50,777 bases of DNA. Source: DATJMJ01 sp035503915 (GTDB lineage Bacteria > Actinomycetota > Acidimicrobiia > Acidimicrobiales > Palsa-688). A program made the position numbers and the translations under genes. The notes under the pieces are model-generated. The model was given only the letters and a program-made list of their open reading frames with translations, searched no databases and was not told the origin of the DNA. The DNA is taken from assembly GCA_035503915.1 (NCBI GenBank), contig DATJSU010000056.1, positions 1-50,777 of the forward strand, read 5' to 3'. Shown here piece by piece: positions 49,716 to 50,777 of this stretch. The first letter of the stretch is position 1; the number at the start of each line of letters is the position of its first letter.

Positions 49716-49764
49716 ATGCCACGAGTGGGCATATCCCGGGACGGGCCGGGCCCTGCCGGGGCCC
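49716..49764. terminator. Putative bidirectional terminator between cydC and cNMP gene
   Basis: Two GC-rich hairpins fill the convergent gap: ATGCCAC/GTGGGCAT (49716-49732, with one bulge) and GGGCCC-TGCCG-GGGCCC (49748-49764). Neither has a T-run. Confidence 0.4.
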
Positions 49765-50189
49765 TACCACTCCGCGCCTGAAGTGGCCTTGTCTACCGCC
49801 CGGAGCCGCCGCACGAGCACCTCCATGATGCCCCACGCGACATCGGGGTGTTCTTTGAGGAACGGCCTGAACTCCCATTGCGTGAACACGAGGCAGCGCA
49901 GCTTGGTCGCAGCCACGACGTCTGCCGAACGCGGGGAACGGTCGATGATCGACATCTCGCCGAAATGCTCGCCTGGCCCGAGCCGGAAACGCGATTTGCC
50001 GCCTATTGAGACTTCAGCCTCTCCGTCGACCACGACAAAGAAAGTCGACCCCACCTCGTCCTCGGTCGTGAGGCGCGTCCCGGGCTCGTAAGACATGTCG
50101 TGAGCCACTTTCGCGAGCGACCTGAGGTCCTTCTTGGAGAGCGCGGCAAAAAGAGGGATCCTGCCCAGAAGCTCGGTCTCGTCAGGCAT
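49764..50189 (-). CDS. Cyclic-nucleotide-binding domain protein without HTH
   Basis: A 141-aa protein that is a single Crp-like cNMP-binding domain: LLGRIPLFAALSKKDLRSLA, YEPGTRLTTEDEVGSTFFVV, then FRLGPGEHFGEMSIIDRSPR and SADVVAATKLRCLVFTQWEF. The cassette FGEMSIID-RSPRSADV retains the Glu and Arg positions used to bind cyclic nucleotide phosphate and ribose, unlike the protein at 20176. There is no DNA-binding domain. The ATG at 50189 matches the usual family start; ATG 50201 is possible. It is convergent with cydC and divergent from the universal stress protein. Confidence 0.85.
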   Translation of the reverse strand: MPDETELLGRIPLFAALSKKDLRSLAKVAHDMSYEPGTRLTTEDEVGSTFFVVVDGEAEVSIGGKSRFRLGPGEHFGEMSIIDRSPRSADVVAATKLRCLVFTQWEFRPFLKEHPDVAWGIMEVLVRRLRAVDKATSGAEW

Positions 50190-50347
50190 GGAGCAAAGCA
50201 TACAGGTGGCGAGCTGCGGCGCCGTGGCGGGGGCGCGGGCGCTAGAGCCAAGCGCTCCGTCCGGCCCGTCGCTCCCTTGCTCGGCCAGAGCGCCACTAGT
50301 AACGTCCCTTAGCGCTAGCGAACATTGAGCCAGTGAGGTAGGCAAGC

Positions 50348-50776
50348 ATGTTCAAGACTGTCCTTGTTGCCGCGGATGCTTCCGCGACCGCCTCGCGCGC
50401 GGTTGATGCCGCGGTGGAGCTCGTAAAGACACTGGGGGGCGACCTCCACGTCGTGACCGCTTATGACCCCGATTCTGTGAAGATTGACAAACTTCCCGAC
50501 GAGTACATCGACCGGGTCCAAGACCCCGCGGACCTCTTGCTCGAAAGACTGCGCACTTCGATCAATGACAAGGGGGTCCAGGCGCGCTATTACCCGGCCG
50601 CGGGCGACCCTGCGGACGCGATAGTCAATGTCGCAGACAAGATCGGCGCGGATCTCATTATCGTCGGCAACAAGGGCATGAAGGGCGTCCGCCGGGTCCT
50701 GGGCAGCGTCCCTAATTCGGTCGCCCACAAGGCCAATTGCTCGGTCCTGATCGTCGACACGGTAAGCCAGGCCTGA
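50348..50776 (+). CDS. Universal stress protein, single UspA domain
   Basis: A 142-aa UspA-type protein. MFKTVLVAADASATASRAVD opens the fold, and GNKGMKGVRRVLGSVPNSV is the ATP-binding G-x2-G-x9-G-S/T type loop, followed by HKANCSVLIVDT. It resembles the class that includes mycobacterial Rv1636, which binds cAMP; whether this one does is unknown. GAGGT lies 9 nt before the ATG. It is divergent from the cNMP-domain gene across 158 bp. Confidence 0.9.
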   Translation: MFKTVLVAADASATASRAVDAAVELVKTLGGDLHVVTAYDPDSVKIDKLPDEYIDRVQDPADLLLERLRTSINDKGVQARYYPAAGDPADAIVNVADKIGADLIIVGNKGMKGVRRVLGSVPNSVAHKANCSVLIVDTVSQA

Positions 50777-50777
50777 G

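Noticed and set aside
50305..50320. TTAGCGCTA core upstream of the universal stress gene, similar to the arabinose operators
   Set aside because: Only about 10 of 16 positions match and both flanks diverge; probably chance.

Overview
This 50.8 kb window is chromosomal DNA of a GC-rich actinobacterium, most likely a member of the class Acidimicrobiia or a close relative. The clues are frequent GTG/TTG starts, many 4-bp ATGA/GTGA gene overlaps, an Rv2578c-type radical SAM protein, an SRPBCC-TIGR01777 fusion, actinobacterial SpoIIE/HATPase architecture, a short Q-loop cytochrome bd, and a secreted protein ending in the GYWLV...G.V.AFGDA repeats typical of this group. No rRNA, tRNA, CRISPR array, insertion sequence or prophage was seen. 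The lineage is inferred from gene content only.

Layout. (1) 1-7 kb, minus strand: a DUF2142 membrane protein cut by the window edge, a VapBC module, an ECF sigma factor with a membrane partner carrying a long Thr-rich tail, a Phd/PIN toxin-antitoxin pair, and a large unclassified membrane protein. (2) 7.1-13 kb, plus: a secreted beta-propeller protein, a coiled-coil protein, two GT4-type glycosyltransferases and a glycosyltransferase-like protein without a donor domain; probably surface glycan genes. (3) 13-16.7 kb: a TIGR01777 epimerase, a YcaQ-family DNA glycosylase and a quinone oxidoreductase. (4) 16.7-21.8 kb, minus: a compact group 3b [NiFe]-hydrogenase operon (beta, cNMP-binding protein, gamma, small, large, maturation protease), preceded by a Zn alcohol dehydrogenase. 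(5) 22.9-26.9 kb: a beta-helix protein without signal peptide, and a DUF1800/DUF1501 pair. (6) 26.9-36.4 kb: an L-arabinose locus with a LacI regulator, araB-araA-araD, a polyol dehydrogenase and a three-gene sugar ABC importer. (7) 36.5-43.3 kb: SppA-like protease, stand-alone LigD polymerase domain, radical SAM protein and a 933-aa HATPase-GAF-GAF-PP2C phosphatase. (8) 43.4-50.8 kb: cydABDC with a coupled 9-codon leader, a cNMP-domain protein and a universal stress protein.

How it fits together. The hydrogenase (NAD(P)H-linked, cytoplasmic), cytochrome bd, two cNMP-binding proteins without DNA-binding domains, and a USP suggest adaptation to low oxygen and redox imbalance. The arabinose locus looks like a self-contained regulon: three near-identical 16-bp palindromic sites (consensus ATGTTAGCGCTAACAT) lie before araB, before the ABC importer and just after it. 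The third is followed by about 170 nt without an ORF and an intrinsic terminator, so it may drive a small RNA.

Most promising non-standard signals: the operator trio with its possible sRNA, the leader peptide overlapping cydA at TGATG, a large two-part hairpin in the divergent cyd/SpoIIE region, the cNMP protein inside the hydrogenase operon, and 16-bp tandem repeats beside the beta-helix gene. I see no clear defence or otherwise wholly new multi-gene system.
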